Assembly (NCBI GenBank): GCA_902809825.1
Contig: LR778114.1
Span: 2,108,001-2,172,000 of the forward strand
Reading direction: 5' to 3'
DNA: 64,000 nt
Source of the DNA: Candidatus Hydrogenisulfobacillus filiaventi
Lineage (GTDB): Bacteria; Bacillota; Sulfobacillia; Sulfobacillales; R501
In this document: piece after piece, positions 56,251 to 64,000 of the stretch
How the letters are laid out: every line of letters begins with the position of its first letter
How positions within the stretch are numbered: position 1 is the stretch's first letter
Program-made: the position numbers and the translations under genes
The notes under the pieces: model-generated
Told to the model about the DNA's origin: nothing
Databases searched by the model: none
Seen by the model: the letters and a program-made list of their open reading frames with translations, nothing else

Positions 56251-57143
56251 ACCCCCACCCCGCCGGCACCGACCCGGAACACCAGGCGGACCGCGGCCGG
56301 GGCGGCCGGCTGCCCGAAACGGCCCACCGCCGTTCCCGCCGCCACCACGTGGATCACGTGGTCCGTGTGCTCAAAATCCTCAAAAGGTTCCACCGCGATG
56401 TCCACCCCCAGGCCCAGCACCCCGTCCGCCCCCAGCCCGCGGGCGTGTGAGTGCAGGCGGTTTAAGGCCAGGTTGCGCGCCTCATACACCGCATCCGTTA
56501 ACGCCGCCGATTCGCCGGGCACCTGCGCGGCCGGGTCCCAGACCAGGGCCTGGGCGAACACATAATAGCTGGCGGTGCCGAGGGCCAGCCCCAACGGCAT
56601 CAGCCCCTGCTCGAGCAGCCGGGCAAAAGCCGCCGGCGGCATAGCGGCCAGGAAGGGCTCCCCGGGAACAGGCCCGCCGGACGCCGGCCGCACCGCCAGG
56701 CCCTCGGCGCTGGCGACGAGTCGTCCCGCCGGTTCCGGCGAACGGCGGACCTCGATCCGCACCCCCACCACCCCCGCTGCGCCCAGCTGCCGGGCCTCCT
56801 CGCCCAACCGCTCCAGCGCCAGGGTGCGCACACGCTCCTGGGCCCGCGACACCGCCGCCAGCTCCGCCTGCGGTCCCAGGGTGGGTTCCGCCCACTGCGG
56901 ATCCGGCTCCGGCGGGGCGATCTCGAACGCCAGCACGGCCGTCCCGGTAACCGGGGCAGCGGGCAGGAATCCCACCCGGGCCAAAGCCCCGATCGCCCCC
57001 TTGCCCGGGCCTGCCCCCCACCCGCCGGGCCGGGCGGCCAGACGCCCGCCGGCCGCCAGGGGCAGTTCCCCCGCTTCCATCCGCCGGCGGCTGGCGTCCG
57101 CGTCCCAACCGCCGCCCTCCCGGCGCCGTTGCCAGAATCCCAC
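56247..57143 (-). CDS. YbjQ-like (PF01906) protein with two repeats
   Basis: 298 residues, the same double layout: ~100-130 (RVRTLALERLGEEARQLGAA then GVVGVRIEV) and ~215-255 (VYEARNLALNRLHSHARGLG then ADGVLGLGVDI). The N-terminal 60 residues are low in complexity. First gene of the operon with its paralogue, the antiporter, the SPFH protein and the helical protein. Confidence 0.7.
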   Translation of the reverse strand: MGFWQRRREGGGWDADASRRRMEAGELPLAAGGRLAARPGGWGAGPGKGAIGALARVGFLPAAPVTGTAVLAFEIAPPEPDPQWAEPTLGPQAELAAVSRAQERVRTLALERLGEEARQLGAAGVVGVRIEVRRSPEPAGRLVASAEGLAVRPASGGPVPGEPFLAAMPPAAFARLLEQGLMPLGLALGTASYYVFAQALVWDPAAQVPGESAALTDAVYEARNLALNRLHSHARGLGADGVLGLGVDIAVEPFEDFEHTDHVIHVVAAGTAVGRFGQPAAPAAVRLVFRVGAGGVGV

Positions 57144-57288
57144 CGCCGGAGCCTCCCTCCGGCCCCGCTTCGGCCGTCCGTTCCACCGGCATCTTACCGT
57201 TCCGGGCCACGGTCTTCAATTCCGGCCCGGGTACCGGCACAATAAAGCCGCCCACCCGGGGTGAGCGGCTGTAACCAGGGCGCGGGGA

Positions 57289-57474
57289 TCAGGGCTCGGC
57301 CACCGCCACCTTAACCAGATAGCGCTCGCGCTTGCGCGAGTGCTCCCGGTGGCAGGGAATGCATCGTTTGGCCTGCCCGGTCTCCAGCACGTCGTTACGG
57401 GTCAAGGGTTCCCCGCATTCGATGCAGGTCGCCAAGGCCGGCAGGGTCGCCAATCGATGAAGGGCCATGGACAT
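57289..57474 (-). CDS. small zinc-ribbon protein
   Basis: 61 residues. Two CxxC pairs (CIECGEPLTRNDV and RCIPCHREHSRKRERY) form a probable zinc ribbon like those in TraR/DksA-type or phage-linked small proteins. The ATG at 57474 has AGGAGG at 5 bases. No partner is evident; it lies upstream of the YbjQ operon by 145 bases. Confidence 0.65.
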   Translation of the reverse strand: MSMALHRLATLPALATCIECGEPLTRNDVLETGQAKRCIPCHREHSRKRERYLVKVAVAEP

Positions 57475-57658
57475 TACCTCCTCCTGGATGAACCGTCAGG
57501 TCCGGAAATACCGGTGGCCGGTGCCGCCCTGGTCACCGCCGCTATGTGTAAGGTTCATGTAACGTCTTCGGCTATGTTGGTAAGGTATCGCAAGCCGCCG
57601 TCGATGTCAACCGCGAACCGCCCCGCCCTTAGCGACATTTTTCCGGTGAATCTGACGC

Positions 57659-57699
57659 AAAAACGTGGGGCCGGGAGCGCCCCGCTGCTCCCGGCCCCG
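57659..57699 (-). terminator. intrinsic terminator of the 138-residue protein gene
   Basis: On the minus strand GGGGCCGGGAGC and GCTCCCGGCCCC form a perfect 12-bp stem (57668-57699) with an 8-base loop. T5-6 follows 3 bases later (57659-57664). It begins 8 bases after the stop at 57708. Confidence 0.9.
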
Positions 57700-57707
57700 G
57701 CGTACCT

Positions 57708-58124
57708 TCAAACCGGCTGACCGCTGCCGCCCGACGACCACAAACCGAGTTCCGCAGGGGCTGCCGGCTCCTCCACCCGCGTCCATTGCCAGCAGAGGTA
57801 GGCGGTCAGAACCCCCAGCACGTTGGCACGGCCGATGAACCACAGCAGGAGGGATCCCAGGAACCGGGGATAAATACGGGACAGCCAGGTCTGCAGCCGG
57901 GACCGGGCCGCCAGGGACGCGCCCCGCCACATGGCCTCCACCGCCCGGACGGGCACCTCCCGCTCCGGGCTCCAGCCCTGATACCGCCGCCACCGCCGGC
58001 CCACCAACTCCACGACGCGGGCCCGGGCCTTGCGCCGCGCCTCCGGATTGCGGGCCCGGTGGAAACGGAGCGTCCATCCCACCAAGGCCAGAAATTCGTT
58101 TCCGCCCCGCCGTGTCGCCATCAT
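57708..58124 (-). CDS. unknown protein, paralogue of the gene at 60778-61188
   Basis: 138 residues, basic. Shared features with its paralogue: FLALVGWTLRFHRARNP-type start, RRKARARVVELVGRR, WRGASLAARSRLQTW, a membrane segment GRANVLGVLTAYLCWQWTR, and a C-terminal SGGSGQPV. The pattern suggests a cytoplasmic basic domain followed by one or two membrane helices. No family is recognised. Own promoter and terminator. Confidence 0.6.
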   Translation of the reverse strand: MMATRRGGNEFLALVGWTLRFHRARNPEARRKARARVVELVGRRWRRYQGWSPEREVPVRAVEAMWRGASLAARSRLQTWLSRIYPRFLGSLLLWFIGRANVLGVLTAYLCWQWTRVEEPAAPAELGLWSSGGSGQPV

Positions 58125-58640
58125 TTATCCCCCCATGTCGTGCCGTCCCGGCCGTTGACGCGTCCTGTGCCGAGGGACGAGTAAACCGGTCCCGCCCGCT
58201 CCCGGTCAACGGTGTTGCAGGACGGAGGCGCGGCAACCGAGTTGATGTGGATAGGCTCCGGGGGCCCCGACCGAGGCCCGGGAGTTTATGACTATACGTA
58301 TTATACAACTATCCACTTCGGTTTACTAGTACCCCGCCCTAACGGACCGCATTTTCCGCCCGCACGGTCCGCGTCCCGGCCACCAAACGGCCCGGACCCC
58401 GGGAGCCGGTCAGCCGGACTGGCCCGGACCGCCCGACGACCACGGAGGCAGGGCCTGACCGGGCCGCAACGGTGGACCCGGGCGCATCCACAGCTAGCCC
58501 CGGTAGGCGATGAGGAAACCCATCACATGAGCCCGCCCCAGGATTACCAGGACCCCCGCCAGAGGGCCTCGAGGTGGCCTGGCCTGGCGGAACCCTCCTG
58601 CGGCGGGATTAGATGACTTAAGGGTTCGCCATAATTCCCT
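58125..58640. other. intergenic region with one promoter-like site
   Basis: About 515 bases between the 138-residue protein and the secreted pseudogene. It contains a minus-strand TATAAT (58300-58305) in a short AT-rich patch with the palindrome ATACGTAT, probably the promoter of the gene at 58124. The rest is GC-rich and holds no recognisable gene. Confidence 0.5.
58300..58305 (-). promoter_or_regulatory. -10 hexamer (TATAAT) upstream of the 138-residue protein
   Basis: Perfect TATAAT on the minus strand, followed after 2 bases by another TATAGT. TAGTAA lies 17 bases upstream as a weak -35. It is 176 bases before the ATG, leaving a long leader. Confidence 0.4.
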
Positions 58641-58695
58641 TTTGCGGCTGCCGTTAGTCCGACTTTTTCAGTGTTCTCTGATTGGCAACACCAGG

Positions 58696-59163
58696 ATGGT
58701 ATACCATGAAAAGTATTTTAAAATAGCGATAGCTAATGCGGCTTCCGCTGCCGCACTTATAGTTGCGGGAGTTGCGGCAAGTTCATCGAGCCAGGCTAGT
58801 CCACCACCCTTCCTGGTGACTCTTAGTCGCGAGATCGCTATGCGAATGGGCGATCCTCATCCTGTATCTGCAGTTTTCGTGCAGACTACTCGACAAGCTG
58901 CTGAGTTGCGAGTTTCTGGCAATAAGGAAGATTCGAATTCACCGGTATACCTTGTTGTCGTGCATGGACAGTTTCGGGATCCCTATGCCTATGCCGGAAG
59001 GGACTACAATTCCTTCGGGTACAGAAATCAATTTCACCGTTATCCCAGCAACCAGGGGAAATTCTCGATTTCGGGATTTCTAACCAAACATTCAATCTAT
59101 CCTGGTGGGAGTACCTCGCGACCTCAATTTGGGGGCAGGAACGGAATGACCTTGCCGTCCTGA
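58696..59163 (+). pseudogene. exported protein of unknown function, frameshifted
   Basis: Signal peptide from MVYHEKYFKIAIANAASAAA, then a domain LVTLSREIAMRMGDPHPVSA with PVYLVVVHGQFRDP. After that the sensible sequence moves to another frame (MPMPEGTTIPSGTEINFTVI then PATRGNSRFRDF) and then to a third (GISNQTFNLSWWEYLATS). The joined product matches the plan of small secreted proteins with a C-terminal TGxxxDxGIS-like segment that I recall from Actinobacteria and Sulfobacillus. Two frameshifts, near 58985 and 59065. AT-richer than the surroundings; no good ribosome binding site. Confidence 0.6.
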
Positions 59164-59529
59164 TCCGCCGCCGAGGGCGTGTGGAAAACGGACATCAGGT
59201 CCAAAGCCCGCGCATCCAGCCACGTCAACATGGCCGGCAAGGTGAAGGCCCTCGTCGAAGGCCGCCCCGTAGCCGGTCAGGGCGGCAACCGGGCCGGCGC
59301 TACCCCGCCTGCGGCGCGAAGCGGGCGATACCCATCCGGCTTGGCTCCAGGCGCATCTGCCAGCCTTACAAGGCCCCCATGCCGGGCCGCCATGAATTCG
59401 GGTGGTGCTTCGTGAATTGGCGGGGCTCGTCGCCAGTTAGTGGCAACATGTACCATCGAAGGAGGGCGCATTTGACCGAGAAGGTCTTTCCACACACTTG
59501 CCCGACGAAACGGCTGGCGGCCCCTCGAC
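59164..59529. other. region without a recognised gene
   Basis: About 365 bases. The N-terminal catalytic domain expected for the following recombinase is not found here in any frame. GGAGGG-type sites occur, but no protein-like frame follows. Confidence 0.4.
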
Positions 59530-60377
59530 GGCCAGTACGTCAAGCGCCTTTGGTTCCTGGAGGGCTGGCAGGCCGAGACTGACTCGGTCAACACCGCCAT
59601 CCGGGTGTCGACCCGCATGCGGCAGCTGGCCGAGCAGGGCCAGTGGACCAGTGGATGGGCGCCAAACGGGTACCGGTTCGACCCCACGCGCCGGCCGGTG
59701 CCACTGGCCATCGACCCCAAGAAGGCCCGCTGGCTCCATCAGGCGTGCGCCGGGTACCTGGACGCAGGGTCGGCACCACCACCATCGCCGCCCGGCTGAA
59801 CCCCCGCGGCCACCGGCAGCGGGGCGGCCGCCCAACAGCGGCGGACGATGCCAAATCCCATCCTGACCGGACGGCTGGCCTACGGGCGCACATATACCGA
59901 GGCCCGCAAACGGCGGCAGCGGGGTGCCGACGACTTCATGGACATCAGCCTGAGCGATCCCATTCCCGAACTGGTCCTCATGCCACGGGAGCGCGGGGAG
60001 ATAACCATGGACGCATAACCCATTACAACGGCCGGCGGGCGCGGCACCTGCCCCGGCACAGCCGGGCGGAGGCGGGGCCGATGCTGCTCCCGGGCTTGGC
60101 CCGCTGCGCCCACTGTGGAGAGCCGCTGGTGGCGACCGAGGGGTCCACCACCAAGCCCCACAAGGCGTTGGGCCAGAAGCACTACTTCTCCCAGGCGTAT
60201 CCCTGCCCGACCAAGGCCACGCGGGGCACCGGCGCCTGCGACGGGCAACGCACCAGCTTCAGCTCCGCGAAGCGGATGGAACGCACGATGCTGGCAGCCC
60301 TTTCGCACGCGCTGGGCCAGCTGAGCACATCCACGCTCATCGCGCGGAGGTCCGCCAGCAGACCGCGCAGGAGATAA
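59530..60377 (+). pseudogene. large serine recombinase remnant
   Basis: Three coherent blocks in different frames. First is a recombinase domain with IRVSTRMRQLAEQGQWTSGW and APNGYRFDPTRRPV, continuing after a shift near 59765 as VGTTTIAARLNPRGHR. Next, about 59848-60018, is PNPILTGRLAYGRTYTEARK to DDFMDISLSDPIPELVL. Last is a zinc-ribbon block MLLPGLARCAHCGEPLVATE. The catalytic N-terminal domain is missing, and at least three frameshifts are present. It marks a past integrative element. Confidence 0.8.
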
Positions 60378-60777
60378 GCCCCGAAAAGTTCCACAGCCTC
60401 GGTGGCATCCCGAAGGACAGCTGCCCGTCCCGGCCCCGCTCGCCGGTGCCTGCGCCGCCAGCCGTCCGGGAACACGTCGAGCACCCAGGGCCGTCACCCG
60501 CCAGGGCACTGTACCGATGGTACCGATGCGCGGATCGGCCAGAGCGGCCGCCGCCGCGCCGGCTGGCATGCCCAGCGCACCCACCCTGCCGGCACGGCAG
60601 CCGGCCGTCCGACACCCCCGGGTGCGACACCCCCATTCGGGGAGGAGGTCATCAGCATCTACTTCCACCCGTTTCGATGTAGGGTTTTCCCTCCCTTATA
60701 AACCAGGATTCCCGACGGGCAGCAATCCCCGAACTGCTCCAGACGGGTTCAATCCGAGACCACGGTTCCCGGGCACC
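60378..60777. other. region without a recognised gene
   Basis: About 400 bases after the recombinase remnant. Open frames are low-complexity Pro/Arg translations of GC-rich DNA. The coiled-coil C-terminus of the recombinase is not recognisable. Confidence 0.4.
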
Positions 60778-61188
60778 TCATCCTGGCTGCCCACGCCCAC
60801 CGGATGTCCAGGGATCCAAGGCCGCCCGCCGCGCCGGGCGGGGAGGCCGGGTCCACGCCCAGCAGCGGTATGCGGCCAGGATACCCAGTACCGTCGCCCG
60901 CCCCGCCAGCCCCAGCAGGAACCGCCACAGGAACCGGATCACGGGCGGACGCGTTCGCCAGGCTTGCACCCGGGAACGGGCGGCCAGGGCTGCCCCCCTC
61001 CACAGGGCTTCCGGCAGGCCCCCTGGTATCCCGTCCGGTGCCACGCCGCACCGGGCGAAACGGCGGGCCAGAAGGGCCAGCACCTGGTCGCGGGCCTGCC
61101 GCCGGGTGCGGGGCCGGCGGGCCCGGTGAAATTTCAGGCCCCACCGCATAAGGGCCAAGAGTTCACGCTGATCCTCTGGTGCCGCCAT
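60778..61188 (-). CDS. unknown protein, paralogue of the gene at 57708-58124
   Basis: 136 residues. ELLALMRWGLKFHRARRP, RRQARDQVLALLARRF, LWRGAALAARSRVQAW, GRATVLGILAAYRCWAWTR and a C-terminal SGGRGQPG align with the other copy throughout. Probably one or two membrane helices near 85-110. It ends 29 bases upstream of the DUF421 start region on the other side of a decayed island. Confidence 0.6.
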   Translation of the reverse strand: MAAPEDQRELLALMRWGLKFHRARRPRTRRQARDQVLALLARRFARCGVAPDGIPGGLPEALWRGAALAARSRVQAWRTRPPVIRFLWRFLLGLAGRATVLGILAAYRCWAWTRPPRPARRAALDPWTSGGRGQPG

Positions 61189-61217
61189 ATCGTCCCCCCC
61201 TCTCCGCGCCGGCTCCT

Positions 61218-61730
61218 TCAGGCATCGCCGCCTTTCCGGCCGGCTCCCCCGGACCCGGACGCCTTTTCCACACTGATCTCCCCGGTCGGCTCGAGGAGAG
61301 CCCGCTTAACCTCTTCAGGGCTCTGCACCTCCTGCTGACGGAGCTCCATTTGCAAGTCGGCAGAGGAGATGCGTTCCCGGCGCATGGCCGCTGCATCCAC
61401 CTGCCCATCCCGGATGAGCTCGGTGGGGGTGCCCTGAGTGACCCGTTCCAGCCAGCGGAAACGGACATTCAACCAGGTGAGCAGGTACTGGAGCGCCCCC
61501 AAGGCGACGGTAATGGCCACCGCATTGATGAGCGGGGTCTTGGCATCCTCCATGCCGATGGCCACGGCTTCCCCGATCATGATGATGACCGCGAAGTCGA
61601 ACGGCCCCATCTTGGCCAGCGTGCGCTTGCCCATGGCCCGGAAGACCGTCAAGGCCACCAGGTAGAGCACCAGCGTTCGGACCACCAGCTGGCCTACTTC
61701 ACTCCACTCGCCTATTGCCGTGCCGACCAC
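61218..61730 (-). CDS. DUF421 (YetF-like) membrane protein
   Basis: 170 residues. Three membrane helices with VFRAMGKRTLAKMGPFDFAV and IMIGEAVAIGMED, then a cytoplasmic domain with TELIRDGQVDAAAMRRERIS and SADLQMELRQQEV. The GTG at 61730 has GGGAGG at 7 bases; the longer upstream frame is not protein-like. Function unknown; B. subtilis relatives (YetF, YdfS) occur in spores or membranes. Confidence 0.8.
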   Translation of the reverse strand: MVGTAIGEWSEVGQLVVRTLVLYLVALTVFRAMGKRTLAKMGPFDFAVIIMIGEAVAIGMEDAKTPLINAVAITVALGALQYLLTWLNVRFRWLERVTQGTPTELIRDGQVDAAAMRRERISSADLQMELRQQEVQSPEEVKRALLEPTGEISVEKASGSGGAGRKGGDA

Positions 61731-62036
61731 ACCGCCGCCTCCCGTCTGGAGAACCTTGCTGCAGTTGGTAGTATGTCCCGGTCCCGCCGGGCGCAACCGC
61801 GGCCCCGCTGCCACGTGCGCACCGGCTCCTGCGGGCTAGGTGGTCACTACGTCAGTCGACACGCACTGTTCATATGTCGAACAAAAATTCAAGAATAGAA
61901 CAACAAGCAAGCGTTAGTGGTATATTCGTGTCGGTCCTGACGAGCTAGTTCGCACCTTTACCCATCCTGCTCGTGCAGGACCGGCTAACCCCGACCACCC
62001 ATGCTCCCCTGGCGCAGGCACAAAGGGGTGAACGCC
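61731..62036. other. divergent intergenic region
   Basis: About 305 bases between DUF421 and the symporter. An AT-rich core (61860-61935) contains the dyad TGTTC/GAACA (61868-61884) and TATATT on the plus strand near 61920, a candidate -10 for the symporter. No RNA structure was recognised. Confidence 0.4.
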
Positions 62037-63653
62037 ATGCAGTGGTTAATCCTCAGCTTGCTGGCGGTCTATACCGGGGTCCTGGTCTACCTCGGACGCC
62101 TGGGCCGCCGCCGGTCCACCTCCGAAAACTTCATCCACGGCGGCCGGCAATTCTCCGCCTGGCAGGTCTTCTTCATGATCAGCGCCCTCTGGTGCTCGTG
62201 GATCTTCATCGTCGAAATCGAGACCGCCTACCTGTTCGGCGTCTCCGCCGTCTGGTTCGGGGTGGCGGTGGGGGTGATGGCCTTCGTCAGCATTTTCCTG
62301 CTGGCCACCCCCTTCCGGCGCCTGAGCTACGTCACCAACAGCGGCATCCTCGGCCAGCGTTTTGGCACCGGGGCTCGCACCCTCTCCGGGCTGGTCATCG
62401 CCCTCACCTTCCCCATCTTCGCGATGTCCAACGTGCTGGCCGCTGCGGCCTTCCTGCATGTAGTGACCGGCTGGCCGCTGGTGGTCACCCTGGCCGGCAC
62501 CGCGGTGGTGATCCTGGCCTACGCCGTGCTGGGAGGCATCTGGGCGTTGGCCTATACCCAAATCGCCAACTTCGTGGTGATGGCTGCCGGCCTCATCCTG
62601 GCCACGGGGGTCGCCCTGCACGCGGCACCGCCTGCGGAGTGGGCCCGCAACCTGCCGGCCCGCTACCTCTCCTGGACCGGGGTGGGCACCGGCACCATCC
62701 TGGTCTGGCTCTTCTCCGACCTCCTCAACGTGGTGAGTGCCCAGGCCGAGTTCCAGATCCTCACCGCCGCCACCGACATGCGGGTAGCGCAGCGCGGCCT
62801 CAACTGGGCCATGATCTCCATCGCCGTCTTCACGGTGTTGTCCGCCCTGGTGGGGGTGGCGGTGCGGGCGGGGGTGCCGGGCGGCCGCCTCCTGGGCGTG
62901 GTGGCCTTCCCGCTGCTGTACCTGCACCATGCTTCCGCCCCGGTGGTGGCCCTGATGACCCTGGTGGTGTGGGCGGCGGCCCTCACCTGGTCGGCCCCGC
63001 TGCTCTTCTCCGGCGCAGCCAGCCTGGGTGCCGACGTGCTCCGCTATCTGGTGCGCGGCCTCTCCGACCGCACCCGGTTCTGCGTCCAGATCTGCCTGCC
63101 CCTGCAGGCGGCGCTGGTGGTGCTCTATGCCACCATGCGCCCGCAGGACCTGGCCTGGTGGCAGGTGTTCTCCCTGACCATCCGCAACGGCGCCATCTTT
63201 GCCCCCACCGTCGCCCTGCTGGTGTGGCCGGTCGCCGGCCGGGGGGCCGCCGTCACCTCCATCCTGGGCGGAAGCCTGGCCGGATTGGCGTGGAACATGG
63301 CTACCGGCTTTTCCACCACCCGCTTCCTCTACGGCCTGAATCCCATGTGGGTGGGCGCCTCCGCCGGGATCGTGCTGCTGGTCGGCCTCTCGCTCCTGAC
63401 CGCCCGCGGCCGCTACCGCTGGAACGGGGCCGCCTTCCGTCACCACGGCTGGGCGGCCTGGCCTGCCACAGGTCTCCTGGCCCTGCTGGCCGGGCTGCAA
63501 CTGCTGGACTGGCCCGGTCTGGTGCGGACCGCCCTGGCCGGCCCCCTGGTCCTCCTGACTGCGGTCGACCTCCTGCTCCTGGCGTCGCTGCTGGCCCGCC
63601 CGCGGACGGAAGAGTGGGCCAGCGCCGTCAGCACGGCTCCCACCCCCGGCTAA
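62037..63653 (+). CDS. sodium:solute symporter family transporter
   Basis: 538 residues, 13-14 membrane helices. SSS features: SENFIHGGRQFSAWQVFFMI, LGGIWALAYTQIANFVVMAA, SDLLNVVSAQAEFQILTAAT. The substrate is not assignable. The ATG at 62037 has AAGGGG at 9 bases. It is followed 64 bases later by the DsrE-like gene on the same strand, so it may supply a substrate to that pathway. Confidence 0.85.
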   Translation: MQWLILSLLAVYTGVLVYLGRLGRRRSTSENFIHGGRQFSAWQVFFMISALWCSWIFIVEIETAYLFGVSAVWFGVAVGVMAFVSIFLLATPFRRLSYVTNSGILGQRFGTGARTLSGLVIALTFPIFAMSNVLAAAAFLHVVTGWPLVVTLAGTAVVILAYAVLGGIWALAYTQIANFVVMAAGLILATGVALHAAPPAEWARNLPARYLSWTGVGTGTILVWLFSDLLNVVSAQAEFQILTAATDMRVAQRGLNWAMISIAVFTVLSALVGVAVRAGVPGGRLLGVVAFPLLYLHHASAPVVALMTLVVWAAALTWSAPLLFSGAASLGADVLRYLVRGLSDRTRFCVQICLPLQAALVVLYATMRPQDLAWWQVFSLTIRNGAIFAPTVALLVWPVAGRGAAVTSILGGSLAGLAWNMATGFSTTRFLYGLNPMWVGASAGIVLLVGLSLLTARGRYRWNGAAFRHHGWAAWPATGLLALLAGLQLLDWPGLVRTALAGPLVLLTAVDLLLLASLLARPRTEEWASAVSTAPTPG

Positions 63654-63717
63654 GGCCTCCCGCCCTGATCGCACGGACCTGCTGATCCGATTCCGAACGG
63701 AAAGGAAGTGTGCAGCC

Positions 63718-64000
63718 ATGGCTACTGAACCCATCACCCGCCCCGACACCCCCACGGACATCCCCGTCGAGGAGGAGCCCCGGCCCCTGAAGCGGGTTGC
63801 CATCATCTGCCGTGCGGGGACCTACGACACCATGGTCACCGTGCTGGGCTGGGCCCACGCCCTCTGCTTCGACGCGGAGGAGGGGACGGAGGTAAATGTG
63901 CTCTTCACCGCCTGGGCGGCGGAGCTGCTCAAGAAGGGCCATCTCGACCAGGCGGTCTTCCCCCAGGACTGCGCTCCCCGCAAGGAACAGTTCCTGCAGA
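63718..64000 (+). CDS. DsrE/peroxiredoxin-like family protein, cut by the window edge
   Basis: 94 residues are visible. After a Pro/Thr-rich start, KRVAIICRAGTYDTMVTVLG and WAHALCFDAEEGTEVNVLFT match DsrE-family folds (sulfurtransferases of the Dsr/Tus/sHdr systems), with a cysteine in ICRAG and another in CFDAEEG. The ATG at 63718 has AAAGGAAG upstream. Sulfur-trafficking DsrE proteins commonly accompany TusA and Hdr-like genes, which may lie beyond the edge. Confidence 0.7.
   Translation, partial: MATEPITRPDTPTDIPVEEEPRPLKRVAIICRAGTYDTMVTVLGWAHALCFDAEEGTEVNVLFTAWAAELLKKGHLDQAVFPQDCAPRKEQFLQ

Noticed and set aside
62046-63806. Minus-strand open frame of 586 codons opposite the symporter
   Set aside because: His/Gly/Gln-rich antisense translation of a membrane protein gene; no ribosome binding site.
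1-64000. CRISPR arrays, rRNA genes and riboswitches
   Set aside because: No regularly spaced repeats, rRNA-like sequence or recognisable riboswitch core was seen on either strand.

Overview
The window is high-GC bacterial DNA. Most genes are preceded by strong AGGAGG-type ribosome binding sites, GTG starts are common, and many same-strand genes overlap by 1-14 bases. The gene content suggests a thermophilic or acidophilic Bacillota of the Sulfobacillus/Hydrogenisulfobacillus type that oxidises sulfur and hydrogen. The supporting content is a sulfide:quinone oxidoreductase-like protein, [NiFe]-hydrogenase maturation genes, a complex I without NuoEFG, a SipW-type signal peptidase, and a lipoate-assembly cluster of the kind tied to the sHdr sulfur-oxidation pathway. 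The taxonomy is an inference; no rRNA is present.

Layout. Bases 1-6165 (minus strand) carry argCJBD, starting behind a perfect ARG box, then ilvE and glnA. Bases 6283-9153 hold a relative of cyanobacterial acyl-ACP reductase, tRNA-Arg(CCG) and a methyltransferase. Bases 9170-12610 form a decayed accessory segment: two small ORFs with strong ribosome binding sites, an AT-richer truncated secreted protein, and an IS256-family element. Bases 12617-18643 carry a half-size GDT1 transporter, an epimerase, and a minus-strand operon of flippase-like protein, GT2 glycosyltransferase and YfhO-like protein. Bases 18728-20706 hold a PadR/HAAS pair next to decayed TnpB and DUF429 genes. Bases 20718-24601 form an overlapping operon hypF - SIS - hypC-like - SIS. 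A flavoprotein disulfide reductase with three frameshifts follows (24793-26205).

Bases 26364-34068 carry small redox and membrane proteins, the SQR-like protein, a TlpA-like thioredoxin, a SipW / secreted substrate / DUF5305 set, an EAL protein with a degenerate GGDEF domain, and a VKOR-like protein. Bases 34416-35132 encode a LuxR-type regulator. Bases 35196-39874 are the lipoate cluster: two lipoate ligases, a GcvH-like carrier and two radical SAM lipoyl synthases. Bases 40065-42478 hold small conserved proteins and a hemerythrin. Bases 42857-52119 are nuoABCDHIJLMNK, closed by a clear intrinsic terminator. Bases 52180-57474 carry a 3-methyladenine glycosylase, an SPFH protein, a CPA1-type antiporter and two tandem YbjQ-like proteins.

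Bases 57708-61188 form a second accessory segment. Two paralogous proteins of unknown function flank a frameshifted secreted-protein gene and the remains of a large serine recombinase. The window ends with a DUF421 protein, a sodium:solute symporter and the start of a DsrE-family gene.

In combination, the SQR-like protein, the quinone-linked complex I, hydrogenase maturation, the lipoyl carrier with its own assembly enzymes, and a DsrE-like protein at the right edge suggest chemolithotrophic sulfur and hydrogen metabolism feeding a quinone pool. The Hdr-like subunits and the hydrogenase structural genes are not in this window.
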